From an uncultured Comamonadaceae bacterium (GTDB lineage: Bacteria > Pseudomonadota > Gammaproteobacteria > Burkholderiales > Burkholderiaceae_C), in contig CALBWZ010000466.1 in assembly GCA_937893415.1 (NCBI GenBank), positions 1-7,438 on the forward strand: a stretch of DNA of 7,438 bases, written 5' to 3'. The notes below the pieces were generated by a model. That model did not search any database, was not told where the DNA came from, and saw only the letters and a program-made list of their open reading frames with translations. Shown here piece by piece: positions 1 through 6,556 of this stretch; the first letter of the stretch is position 1, and each line of letters starts with the position of its first letter. The position numbers and the translations under genes are program-made.

Positions 1-584
1 ACACTTTTTTCGCTTCTGTGGGCAACGTGGCCGATTGGGACTCTACGGTAGAGGCCTTTACCAAGGCCAAAGCAGAGCATGGTGCTATCTCGGTGCTGGT
101 GAACAACGCGGGCATCACGCGTGACCGCATGTTTTTGAAAATGTCGTTGGAAGACTGGAACGCAGTGATTGCTACCAACTTGACCTCTATGTTCAACGTC
201 ACCAAACAAGTGGTTGCTGACATGGTGGACCAAGGCTTTGGTCGCATCATTCAGATTTCGTCTGTCAATGGTCAAAAAGGCCAGGCTGGGCAAACCAACT
301 ACTCGGCGGCTAAAGCAGGCATGCATGGTTTTACCATGGCATTGGCTCAAGAAATGGCGACCAAAGGTGTGACGGTCAACACCGTTAGCCCAGGCTACGT
401 GGGCACAGACATGGTGAACGCTATTCGCTCTGATGTGCTGGAGAAAATCATTGCAACAGTGCCTGTGAAGCGCTTGGGCAAGCCTTCAGAAATTGCTTCA
501 ATGGTGTCGTGGTTGGCTGGCGAAGAGTCCGCATACTCTACGGGCGCTGACTTCTCTGTCAACGGTGGTCTGCATATTGGCTAA
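1..584 (+). CDS. phaB: Acetoacetyl-CoA reductase PhaB (3' part, start lies before the window)
   Basis: NADPH-dependent short-chain dehydrogenase that reduces acetoacetyl-CoA to (R)-3-hydroxybutyryl-CoA, the second step of polyhydroxybutyrate synthesis in the cytoplasm. The reading frame is open back to the window edge (first full codon at position 3), and the residues before the GTG at 18 still fit the family, so that GTG is an internal valine and not a start. By recall of the C. necator protein the visible part aligns without gaps from about residue 54 to the C-terminus, which gives a full length near 246 residues; the missing N-terminal 53 or so hold the Rossmann glycine motif. Seen here are NNAG, the catalytic Asn of TNLTSMFN, the Ser of ISSVNG, and the YSAAK Tyr/Lys pair (N112, S140, Y153, K157 in C. 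necator numbering). The C-terminus ADFSVNGGLHIG is typical of PhaB. The related FabG (3-oxoacyl-ACP reductase) is the alternative, but the GNVADWDST and VNGQKGQ segments favour PhaB. phaC and phaA may lie upstream, out of view. Confidence 0.93.
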   Translation, partial: TFFASVGNVADWDSTVEAFTKAKAEHGAISVLVNNAGITRDRMFLKMSLEDWNAVIATNLTSMFNVTKQVVADMVDQGFGRIIQISSVNGQKGQAGQTNYSAAKAGMHGFTMALAQEMATKGVTVNTVSPGYVGTDMVNAIRSDVLEKIIATVPVKRLGKPSEIASMVSWLAGEESAYSTGADFSVNGGLHIG

Positions 585-607
585 GTAGTGTGAACCCCAA
601 CGCGCAA

Positions 608-644
608 CAGGCAAGCTCGCACAATGTTTGTGCCAGCTTGCCTG
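608..644 (+). terminator. Hairpin between convergent genes, probable phaB terminator
   Basis: Perfect 10-base arms CAGGCAAGCT (608-617) and AGCTTGCCTG (635-644), then a C/C mismatch and four more pairs (GCAC/GTGC) around a loop of about 7 bases. It lies 24 bases after the phaB stop and 27 bases before the end of the converging gene. The following bases (CTGTGTTT) are only weakly T-rich, so this is a strong hairpin but not a textbook terminator. It could act in both directions. Confidence 0.6.
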
Positions 645-671
645 CTGTGTTTAAAGCGGTGGTTGCTGGTG

Positions 672-1097
672 CTACTTGTCAGATTTAAACTGCTGGCGCA
701 TAGCGTCCATGGTGGTGTCTAGGTGGTTGCTAGGCTGACATTTTGTTGCAATGGTCAGCACTGGTTGGGCTTGAACCTTGAGTGTCTCAAAGCCAAATTT
801 CGGGTATTTGTCGCTGTTGCGAATCCACACCTGCGCATCTGAGCGGGTTTCGAGTATGGCCACACCATTTTGGAATGGCGCTTTTGCACCGTCCGTAGCT
901 GTGGCCATGAAGGCGTCATCGATTATTTCGCATTGGTTGTTCAAACGCACCTCAACAGCCATTGGTGCTGGTTCAGGTGCAAGCGCGTAATGCAAAATAG
1001 CCCAAGCTAGGACGCCGGCAGCCGACAGTGCCCCCATAACCTGAAGCAAGGAATAGGTCGGATTGCCACGGTCGTGGGCTTTTTTCTTGGTGGTCAT
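672..1097 (-). CDS. Unknown single-pass membrane protein, 141 residues
   Basis: I do not recognise the family. From the ATG at 1097 the protein has a short basic N-terminus (MTTKKKAHDRG), one hydrophobic segment at about residues 17-39 (LLQVMGALSAAGVLAWAILHY), a proline-rich joint (APEPAP), and then a domain of about 95 residues with two cysteines (C56, C120). The basic N-terminus before the membrane segment predicts N-in, with the C-terminal domain in the periplasm, where the two cysteines could form a disulfide. There is no clear signal peptidase site or lipobox. The frame extends upstream to a TTG at 1178, but that stretch runs into the divergent control region and looks non-coding, so I chose the ATG. 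No clear Shine-Dalgarno sequence precedes it. The gene converges on phaB and diverges from the oxidoreductase gene, so context gives no function. The composition resembles that of its neighbours and the frame has no breaks. Confidence 0.7.
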   Translation of the reverse strand: MTTKKKAHDRGNPTYSLLQVMGALSAAGVLAWAILHYALAPEPAPMAVEVRLNNQCEIIDDAFMATATDGAKAPFQNGVAILETRSDAQVWIRNSDKYPKFGFETLKVQAQPVLTIATKCQPSNHLDTTMDAMRQQFKSDK

Positions 1098-1109
1098 GTT
1101 CAAACGTTG

Positions 1110-1134
1110 GTTGTATTGCGTGTAAGTTGTATTG
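1110..1134. repeat. Two 9-base direct repeats in a divergent control region
   Basis: GTTGTATTG occurs at 1110-1118 and again at 1126-1134, a 16-base period, within the 113 bases between two divergent start codons. Direct repeats in such a place may be a regulator site, but they are AT-rich and short, and chance is possible. I see no convincing promoter pair here; the best on the + strand is TTGGTT (1107-1112), 17 bases, TATTGT (1130-1135), which would overlap the second repeat. Confidence 0.3.
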
Positions 1135-1197
1135 TGCCTTAGCAGTTGGGTACGAGCTGCCGTGGCTGCGTGTGCCAAACCAATGGGTCTCGATGTT

Positions 1198-1203
1198 AAA
1201 GGG
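1198..1203 (+). promoter_or_regulatory. Ribosome binding site that fixes the oxidoreductase start
   Basis: AAAGGG lies 7 bases before the ATG at 1211. This supports that start over the in-frame ATG at 1193 and the TTG at 1127. Confidence 0.6.
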
Positions 1204-1210
1204 TTTGTTT

Positions 1211-2338
1211 ATGAAGGACGTGTTGGTAATCGGGGCTGGCGTGGTGGGCTTGGCCGTTGCGCGTGAGCTGGCTTTATGGGGTTACCAAGTGGTGGTAGCC
1301 GAGAAGGACACGCACATCGGTGGCGGTGTGAGTTCGCGCAACTCTGAAGTGCTGCATGCAGGCTTGTATTACACGCCTGGTTCATTGAAAGCCCAAGCTT
1401 GCGTGCACGGGCGCGCGCTGTTGGTTGAGTTTTGCCAACAACGCCATGTCCCTTTTTCGCTGTGTGGCAAGCTTATTGTCGCCACCGACGAGGGCCAAGT
1501 TGCGGGCCTGGATGCGTTGTTCGCCAAGGCACAAGCCAATGGCGTTAGAGCGGAACGTTTGAGTGCGGCGCAAGCCCGTAAGCTGGAGCCTGCGCTGCGC
1601 TGCGTTGCTGCCTTGTATTCGCCAGATACCGGTATTGTCGACTCACACGCACTGATGACAGCTTTGCAAGGCGACCTTGAGGCGCATGGCGGCGTGGTCG
1701 CCTACAACTCTGAGGTGGTTGGCGGTACTGCGAGTCAAACGGCAGGTCGCCCTCATAGCGTGTTGATACAAAGTCTTGAAAATGGTCAGCTACAAACGTC
1801 GCAGTGGGATTTTGACGTGGTGGTTAATTGTGCGTCGCTGCACGCGCCGCAATTGGCCGCCAAGATTCAGGGCTTTGATATGGCGAGCTTGCCAACGCCT
1901 TATTTTGCAAAAGGCAACTACTGTGACTTGAGCGCGGCGGTGCCGTTTAAGCGCCTTATTTACCCAGCGCCACAAGACGCTTGGTTGGGCATACATTTGA
2001 CATTGGACTTGGCCGGTCGTGCACGCTTTGGGCCAGACCAGCATTGGATTGATACCAACAGCGCGGATACGTTGGATTTTGCCACGACACCCGGCGTAGA
2101 GAAGGCTTTTGAGGAGTCCGTTCGCCGTTACTGGCCAGATTTGCCAGCCAACAGTTTGCAAGCCTCTTATTGCGGTATCCGCCCCCGCATTTATGGGCCT
2201 GGTGCATCTTCCGCAGACTTTCGACTGGACGGTCCAGCGCAACATGGCATTCCTAGTTGGGTGAATGCCTTTGGTATTGAGTCCCCTGGCTTAACCAGTT
2301 CTATGGCATTGGCCAAGCATATTGCGGCGTTGTTGTGA
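1211..2338 (+). CDS. FAD-dependent oxidoreductase, L-2-hydroxyglutarate dehydrogenase (LhgO/L2HGDH) type
   Basis: 375 residues of the DAO-fold flavoprotein family (COG0579-like). These enzymes oxidise 2-hydroxyacids, classically L-2-hydroxyglutarate to 2-oxoglutarate, and pass electrons to the quinone pool. Seen here: an N-terminal dinucleotide-binding motif VLVIGAGVVGLAVAREL (GxGxxG at residues 8-13), with the acidic ribose-binding residue E31 at the end of the second strand; the family signature SSRNSEVLHAGLYY at 41-54, which includes H49; CGKLIVA; TGIVDSHAL; and the C-terminal FGIESPGLTSS (354-364). Length fits the bacterial members (about 370-420). The start at 1211 has a good Shine-Dalgarno and places the glycine motif at the usual distance; the extra residues from the earlier TTG at 1127 are not family-like. 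No glutarate or lysine breakdown genes are nearby, so the true substrate is unproven; another 2-hydroxyacid or amine is possible. The family call is firm, the substrate is inference. Confidence 0.85.
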   Translation: MKDVLVIGAGVVGLAVARELALWGYQVVVAEKDTHIGGGVSSRNSEVLHAGLYYTPGSLKAQACVHGRALLVEFCQQRHVPFSLCGKLIVATDEGQVAGLDALFAKAQANGVRAERLSAAQARKLEPALRCVAALYSPDTGIVDSHALMTALQGDLEAHGGVVAYNSEVVGGTASQTAGRPHSVLIQSLENGQLQTSQWDFDVVVNCASLHAPQLAAKIQGFDMASLPTPYFAKGNYCDLSAAVPFKRLIYPAPQDAWLGIHLTLDLAGRARFGPDQHWIDTNSADTLDFATTPGVEKAFEESVRRYWPDLPANSLQASYCGIRPRIYGPGASSADFRLDGPAQHGIPSWVNAFGIESPGLTSSMALAKHIAALL

Positions 2339-2380
2339 GGGCGTTTGGTCGGGTCGCGAGTAAAACCCGCATGTTCGTAG

Positions 2381-3454
2381 TTAGCTTGAGCGTTGGCGGT
2401 TTTTAAGCGCAAGGGCGGCGTCCCTCACCAAGGCAGGGCCCTTGTAAATAAAGCCTGTGTACAACTGCACAGCATCAGCCCCAGCAGCAATCTTGCCTAT
2501 TGCTTTGGCGGCGCTGTCTATGCCGCCCACCCCAATGATCGGAAAGCCTGTGCCCAACGTGTGGCGCATGGCACTGATCACACGGTTGCTCGGCTCAAAG
2601 ACTGGCGCACCACTCAGGCCACCTGACTCAGTGGCATGCGCTTGGCCGACAACGGCATCACGTGCCAGCGTGGTGTTGGTCGCGATGAGGCCCCAGTCAT
2701 TGTTGGCTTGGCCACTGGCGTTACAGCCATAGCGCTTGAGCACTTGCGCAATAACATCTATTTGGGCGTCGTCTAGATCGGGTGCAATTTTTACAAATAT
2801 AGGTTTGCGTGTGCCGTGTTCTTCAGCGAGTTGTTCTCGTCGTTGTGCCAGGGCATCTAACAAACTGTCTAGCGCTTGATCGCTTTGCAGTTCGCGTAAG
2901 TTTGTTGTGTTGGGACTGGATATGTTGATGGTAATGTAGTCTGCATGCGCGTAAACACCAGAAAGGCCTAGTACGTAATCATTGGTGGCATGTTCAATCG
3001 GTGTGGTGGCGTTTTTCCCAATGTTTAAGCCCAGCACCACTTGGTCGCGCATGCGCGATGTCTGCACGTTGGCTACAAATGCATCGAGGCCGTGGTTGTT
3101 AAAACCGAGCCGGTTGATCATGGCGTTGGACTTGGGCAAGCGAAACATGCGTGGCTGCGCGTTGCCGGGCTGTGCCAAAGGGGTGACGGTACCGACCTCT
3201 ACAAAACCAAAACCCATATGGGAAAATGCATCGATACATTGTGCGTTTTTGTCTAAGCCCGCAGCCAGGCCTACCCGGTTGGGCAGTGTTAAGCCAGCCA
3301 AAGTGCATGCGTCATTGACGCGGGCCTGCGCGTACAGCTTGGACAAGGGTGTGTGCTGTGTTGCGGCCAAACCCGCCAAGGTGATGTCATGCGCGGTTTC
3401 GGGGTCTAAACAAAAAAGAGCCGCGCGGGCAAAAGGGTAGGGCAGTAAAGACAT
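2381..3454 (-). CDS. pyrD: Dihydroorotate dehydrogenase (quinone), class 2
   Basis: FMN enzyme that oxidises dihydroorotate to orotate, the fourth step of pyrimidine synthesis, giving electrons to membrane quinones. The N-terminus ([22 protein letters not shown]) is the class 2 helix pair that docks to the membrane. Then follow GLAAGLDKN (62-70, with the FMN lysine K69), EVGTVTP (86-92), NRLGFNN (114-120, substrate binding), NIGKN (144-148), NISSPNT (177-183, with the catalytic serine of class 2), KIAPD, IATNTT, GGLSG, and the C-terminal phosphate-binding IIGVGGID and [16 protein letters not shown]. At 357 residues it is about 20 longer than the E. coli enzyme, partly from an insert CNASGQANN before the IATNTT strand. 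The start ATG has no Shine-Dalgarno but a promoter-like sequence directly before it. It converges on the oxidoreductase gene with a gap of 42 bases that holds no good terminator. Confidence 0.97.
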   Translation of the reverse strand: MSLLPYPFARAALFCLDPETAHDITLAGLAATQHTPLSKLYAQARVNDACTLAGLTLPNRVGLAAGLDKNAQCIDAFSHMGFGFVEVGTVTPLAQPGNAQPRMFRLPKSNAMINRLGFNNHGLDAFVANVQTSRMRDQVVLGLNIGKNATTPIEHATNDYVLGLSGVYAHADYITINISSPNTTNLRELQSDQALDSLLDALAQRREQLAEEHGTRKPIFVKIAPDLDDAQIDVIAQVLKRYGCNASGQANNDWGLIATNTTLARDAVVGQAHATESGGLSGAPVFEPSNRVISAMRHTLGTGFPIIGVGGIDSAAKAIGKIAAGADAVQLYTGFIYKGPALVRDAALALKNRQRSS

Positions 3455-3457
3455 TGG

Positions 3458-3486
3458 ATAATTAGGTATGAAGCAAACACAGACAA
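3458..3486 (-). promoter_or_regulatory. Candidate pyrD promoter abutting the start codon
   Basis: On the - strand, TTGTCT (3486-3481) and AATTAT (3463-3458) are 17 bases apart and each matches 4 of 6 consensus bases. The -10 ends only three bases before the ATG, so a transcript would have almost no leader or begin within the start codon. Together with the missing Shine-Dalgarno this hints at a leaderless mRNA, but the match is modest. Confidence 0.3.
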
Positions 3487-3492
3487 ACTTAT

Positions 3493-3520
3493 TTGCTATT
3501 GTCCCAGATCGGTGTTAACT
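3493..3520 (+). promoter_or_regulatory. Weak candidate rpiA promoter
   Basis: TTGCTA (3493-3498) and TTAACT (3515-3520) with 16 bases between them, about 45 bases before the rpiA start. An alternative pair is TTGTCC (3499-3504) with TGTAAG (3523-3528). Neither is strong. The 110-base gap between the divergent pyrD and rpiA starts must hold a promoter for each unless transcripts enter from outside. Confidence 0.2.
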
Positions 3521-3564
3521 GCTGTAAGCGCCGGACCATCAACACCTACAAGTGAACGCCCTAT

Positions 3565-4248
3565 ATGACACAAGATGAACTTAAAACACTGGTTGGTCTG
3601 GCCGCCTTGGCCTATGTGCGACCACACACCATTGTGGGAGTGGGCACAGGCTCCACCGTCAATAAATTCATTGATGCCTTGGCCACTATGAAAGGCGACA
3701 TTACAGGTGCGGTGTCCAGTTCCGAGGCGTCTACCCAGCGCCTGCTGGCTGCGGGCATTCCGGTGTTTGACAGCAACCAAGTGGATAGTTTGGATATGTA
3801 TATTGACGGCGCCGATGAAATTGATGCCCATGGCTACATGGTTAAAGGTGGTGGCGCAGCGCTTACCCGCGAAAAAATTGTTGCGGCATTGGCCAAGCAG
3901 TTTGTATGTATTGCTGATGAGTCCAAGTTGGTGAAGGCTTTGGGTGCATTCCCTCTGCCTGTGGAAGTCATACCCATGGCCAGCAAGCGCATTTGTGCCC
4001 AGTTCGCAGCCATGGGCGGCGAAGCCGTTGTGCGCCAACAAGACGGTGCACCGTTGGTCACAGACAACGGCCAACACATTGTGGACGTACGTGGGCTGGT
4101 TGTGGCTGACCCGCTTGCTTTTGAATCACAAGTCAACCAGTGGCCAGGCGTGGTCACGGTCGGCATATTTGCCCACCAACGCGCTCACATCTGTTTGTTA
4201 GCGACCAGCGAGGGTGTCAAGACGCTGAGTTTTAAACCCCAACCCTGA
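3565..4248 (+). CDS. rpiA: Ribose-5-phosphate isomerase A
   Basis: Cytoplasmic enzyme that interconverts ribose 5-phosphate and ribulose 5-phosphate in the non-oxidative pentose phosphate pathway, feeding nucleotide synthesis. 227 residues against 219 in E. coli. It begins MTQDELK as in E. coli, and numbering matches E. coli without gaps through at least residue 120: K7, GVGTGST (25-31) that holds the phosphate, SSSEAST (51-57), YIDGADEID (79-87) with D81 and D84, [11 protein letters not shown] (94-104) with K94 and the catalytic base E103, and K121 of ADESK. The C-terminal part shows [24 protein letters not shown] and the usual GVKTL near the end. The start is fixed by this alignment; only a weak Shine-Dalgarno (AGTGAA) precedes it. 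It diverges from pyrD and converges on prlC. Confidence 0.97.
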   Translation: MTQDELKTLVGLAALAYVRPHTIVGVGTGSTVNKFIDALATMKGDITGAVSSSEASTQRLLAAGIPVFDSNQVDSLDMYIDGADEIDAHGYMVKGGGAALTREKIVAALAKQFVCIADESKLVKALGAFPLPVEVIPMASKRICAQFAAMGGEAVVRQQDGAPLVTDNGQHIVDVRGLVVADPLAFESQVNQWPGVVTVGIFAHQRAHICLLATSEGVKTLSFKPQP

Positions 4249-4321
4249 TCCCCGTGGTGCTAACCCTTTAACGTGGTTGATTCGCAGCGCGTTGACCAGC
4301 AAACCCACTAGGCAGAGTCGT

Positions 4322-6409
4322 TTATGACTGGGCCATGCCTTGGTGTCTCAGCAACGCATCCAGCTCGGGCTCTCGCCCACGGAAGGCTTTAAAAGACGCC
4401 ATTGCTGGTCGGGAGCCGCCCATGTGCAAGATCTCTTGTAAGAAACGCTCACCTGTGGCCTTGTCTAAAACGCTTCCGCTGTGTTGCGCGGCCTCTTCAA
4501 ACGCGCCGTAAGCATCAGCTGACAGGACCTCAGCCCACTTGTAGCTGTAGTAGCCAGCTGAGTAGCCACCTGCAAAAATATGCCCAAAGGTGTTGGCAAA
4601 TCGGTTGTAGCTGGGTGGGTGCAGCACGGCTATTTCTTGGCGCACAGTCAGCGCCAGCGCCTGCAAGTTTGGCTTGTCGTCAGTGGTTGGTGCCGCATCC
4701 ATATGCATCAGCATATCAAACATAGAGAACTCCACTTGTCTTAGGGTTTGCATGCCGCTTTGGAAGTTTTTCGCGGCCAGCATGCTGTCGAACAAAGAGC
4801 GCGGCAAGGCCTCGCCAGTCTCGGCATGGGCGGTCATGTCGCGCAGCACGTCCCATTCCCAGCAAAAATTTTCCATAAACTGGCTGGGCAGTTCAACCGC
4901 ATCCCACTCCACGCCGCTGATACCGGATACGTCGTGTTCATTGACCTGTGTGAGCATGTGGTGCAAGCCATGTCCGAATTCGTGAAACAACGTGATCGCG
5001 TCATCATGGGTGAGCAAGGCGGGCTTGCCATCGACACCATCACTGAAGTTACACACCATGTGGGCAACAGGTGTTTGGAGTTGATGGGTGTCAGGGCGCA
5101 GCCAACGTGCGCGCACATCGTCCATCCAAGCGCCGCCACGTTTACCGTCTCTTGCCGGCGTGTCAAGGTAAAACTGGCCTACCAATTGTGCTTGCCCATT
5201 GACTTCGCGCTCAATTTTAAAAAATTGAACAGACGAATGCCACACAGGCGCGTTGTCTGGAAGAATGCGCACACCAAACAAGCTTTGAACAACCTTAAAC
5301 AAGCCTGATAGCACTTTGTCAGCCGGCAGGTAGTTTTTGACATCTGATTCACTGAACGAGTAGCGCTGCTCTTTGAGGCGCTCGCTGATGAATGGCCAGT
5401 CCCAAGGCTGCGGATCTGATAACTGCAAATGAGTGACAGCAAAGTCGCGCAAGTCGGCTAAGTCTTGCGCCGCATACGGTTTGGCTTTGCTGGCCAAGTC
5501 GCGTAAAAAAACCAGTACCTCGTCCGCGTTATTGGCCATTTTTGGACAGACCGACAACTCGGCGTAGTTGTCGAAGCCAAGCAGGTGCGACTCTTCAAGC
5601 CGCAGCGTCACCATTTCTTGCATGATGGCTGTGTTGTCTAAGTGATGTGTGGCCTCATCGCCTTGATCGCTGGCGCGTGTCACATAAGCCTTGTACATGG
5701 TTTCGCGCAAGGCGCTGCGCTTGGCATACTGCATCACAGGCAGGTAAATTGGCATTTTCAGGTTCAGTTGATGCGTGCCACTGGGCTGCCCTGCGGCTTG
5801 GGCAGCGGCTGCTGTGGCTTCCAATACATCTGCTGGAACCCCGTCTAAATCGGCAGTGGGCACTACAAGGCTGAAGGCTTCAGTGGCATCCAGCGCGTGT
5901 TCGCTGAACAACTGACCCAATTCGGCCATGCGCTCCTGTATGCCGGCAAATCTTGTCTTGGCATCGCCGCGTAGGTCTGCACCACCCAGCACGAAGCTGC
6001 GCAAGGTGTTGCTCAGCGCTTGCTGTTGTTCGTTGTTTAAACGCGTGGCGTCCAGGGCTTTGTACTTGGCATACAAGTCTTCATTGGCGCCCAAATTCGT
6101 CCAAAATTCAGTAACAACTGGGAGCATGGCGTTGTAGGCGACGCGCAATTCTGGTGTTTCGGCCACACTTTTGAGGTGGCTGATGGCCCCCCAAGCCATG
6201 CCTAGCCGCTCTGTGGCGACGTCCAACGTGGAGGCCAACGTCGCCCAAGTCGGCGCAAAACCGGGGGCTGTGACGGTGTCTAGAGCGGTTTGCGCTTGTG
6301 CCAGCAGTTCGGCAATGGCGGACTCAACGTGCACCGCTTGAATTTGATCAAACAGGGGCAAGCCTTGTGGGGAAACGCCTAGCAGTGGGTTGGAGTCTGT
6401 TGTGGTCAT
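4322..6409 (-). CDS. prlC: Oligopeptidase A (M3 family zinc metallopeptidase)
   Basis: Cytoplasmic thimet-type endopeptidase that degrades short peptides, including cleaved signal peptides (E. coli PrlC/OpdA, 680 residues; here 695). The active site is visible: HEFGH at 476-480 (zinc ligands H476 and H480, catalytic E477), inside the longer motif HEFGHGLHHML, with the third ligand E506 in the VELPSQ segment exactly 25 residues further on. The C-terminal substrate-binding tyrosine motif FAGGYSAGYYSYKW is at 612-625, and the ending with GGSRPAMASFKAFRGREPE is typical. I chose the ATG at 6409: MTTTDSNPLLG followed by LPLFDQI matches the family N-terminus. The frame runs on to a TTG at 6505, but this extra stretch reads through an intrinsic terminator, so its signal-peptide look is an accident of the T-tract. 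No Shine-Dalgarno is evident. The gene lies 147 bases after yhbY on the same strand but behind a terminator. Confidence 0.95.
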   Translation of the reverse strand: MTTTDSNPLLGVSPQGLPLFDQIQAVHVESAIAELLAQAQTALDTVTAPGFAPTWATLASTLDVATERLGMAWGAISHLKSVAETPELRVAYNAMLPVVTEFWTNLGANEDLYAKYKALDATRLNNEQQQALSNTLRSFVLGGADLRGDAKTRFAGIQERMAELGQLFSEHALDATEAFSLVVPTADLDGVPADVLEATAAAAQAAGQPSGTHQLNLKMPIYLPVMQYAKRSALRETMYKAYVTRASDQGDEATHHLDNTAIMQEMVTLRLEESHLLGFDNYAELSVCPKMANNADEVLVFLRDLASKAKPYAAQDLADLRDFAVTHLQLSDPQPWDWPFISERLKEQRYSFSESDVKNYLPADKVLSGLFKVVQSLFGVRILPDNAPVWHSSVQFFKIEREVNGQAQLVGQFYLDTPARDGKRGGAWMDDVRARWLRPDTHQLQTPVAHMVCNFSDGVDGKPALLTHDDAITLFHEFGHGLHHMLTQVNEHDVSGISGVEWDAVELPSQFMENFCWEWDVLRDMTAHAETGEALPRSLFDSMLAAKNFQSGMQTLRQVEFSMFDMLMHMDAAPTTDDKPNLQALALTVRQEIAVLHPPSYNRFANTFGHIFAGGYSAGYYSYKWAEVLSADAYGAFEEAAQHSGSVLDKATGERFLQEILHMGGSRPAMASFKAFRGREPELDALLRHQGMAQS

Positions 6410-6413
6410 GGAA

Positions 6414-6442
6414 AGTGTGAGCTGTGGAAACAATAGTGGCAA
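6414..6442 (-). promoter_or_regulatory. Possible prlC promoter after the terminator
   Basis: On the - strand TTGCCA (6442-6437; 5 of 6 matches) and CACACT (6419-6414; 3 of 6) are 17 bases apart. It is the best pair I find between the terminator T-tract and the prlC ATG at 6409. It would start transcription at or within the start codon. The poor -10 keeps confidence low. Confidence 0.2.
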
Positions 6443-6481
6443 TAAAAAAAGGCGCTTCAAAGCGGTGTGCTGAGAAGCGCC
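6441..6481 (-). terminator. Intrinsic terminator upstream of prlC
   Basis: On the - strand, arms GGCGCTTC (6481-6474) and GAAGCGCC (6458-6451) pair perfectly over 8 bases. An inner AGC/GCT stem continues after a 2x2 internal loop, and seven T residues (6450-6444) then ATT follow. This is a textbook Rho-independent terminator. It lies 76 bases after the yhbY stop, so it should end the yhbY transcript, and its T-tract ends 31 bases before the prlC ATG, so it may also act as an attenuator. Confidence 0.88.
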
Positions 6482-6493
6482 CAATAGGGAGGG

Positions 6494-6522
6494 GCTGTTA
6501 ATCAATAGGCACTGGTAACAGC
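6494..6522 (-). repeat. Inverted repeat in the yhbY-prlC gap
   Basis: GCTGTTA (6494-6500) and TAACAGC (6516-6522) form a perfect 7-base stem with a 15-base loop; two G-T pairs could lengthen it in one orientation. It lies between the yhbY stop and the terminator. With no T-tract it is not itself a terminator; it may shield the yhbY 3' end, be an operator, or be part of a prlC leader structure. Confidence 0.45.
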
Positions 6523-6556
6523 TTAGTTGCAGGCACTTGCCCAGCTTTCAAGTCAT

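Noticed and set aside
18..584. GTG at 18 as the start of the phaB reading frame
   Set aside because: The codons before it (positions 3-17) continue the family alignment, and the Rossmann glycine motif would be missing; the gene is cut by the window edge.
1098..1178. N-terminal extension of the unknown membrane protein to the TTG at 1178
   Set aside because: It would overlap the divergent control region, it uses a TTG start with no ribosome site, and the ATG at 1097 gives a normal basic N-terminus before the membrane segment.
1790..2245. 151-residue open frame on the - strand inside the oxidoreductase gene
   Set aside because: Shadow of a clearly coding frame, rich in Arg, Cys and Trp with no domain.
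2339..2380. Possible terminator between the converging oxidoreductase and pyrD genes (CGGGT/ACCCG, 2350-2369)
   Set aside because: Only 5 pairs around a 10-base loop and no T-tract on either strand; too weak to call.
3045..3058. Perfect 14-base palindrome TCGCGCATGCGCGA
   Set aside because: It encodes SRMRD inside pyrD, and about one such palindrome in two windows of this size is expected by chance.
3496..4077. 193-residue open frame on the - strand opposite rpiA
   Set aside because: It lies within the well-supported rpiA frame, has no family features, and is a Cys/His/Gln-rich shadow typical of antisense reading.
4249..4321. Possible terminator between the converging rpiA and prlC genes
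   Set aside because: I looked for a hairpin in this gap and found no stem longer than about 4 bases with a T-tract.
4748..5308. 186-residue open frame on the + strand inside prlC
   Set aside because: It is antisense to the prlC active-site region; no recognisable domain or start signal.
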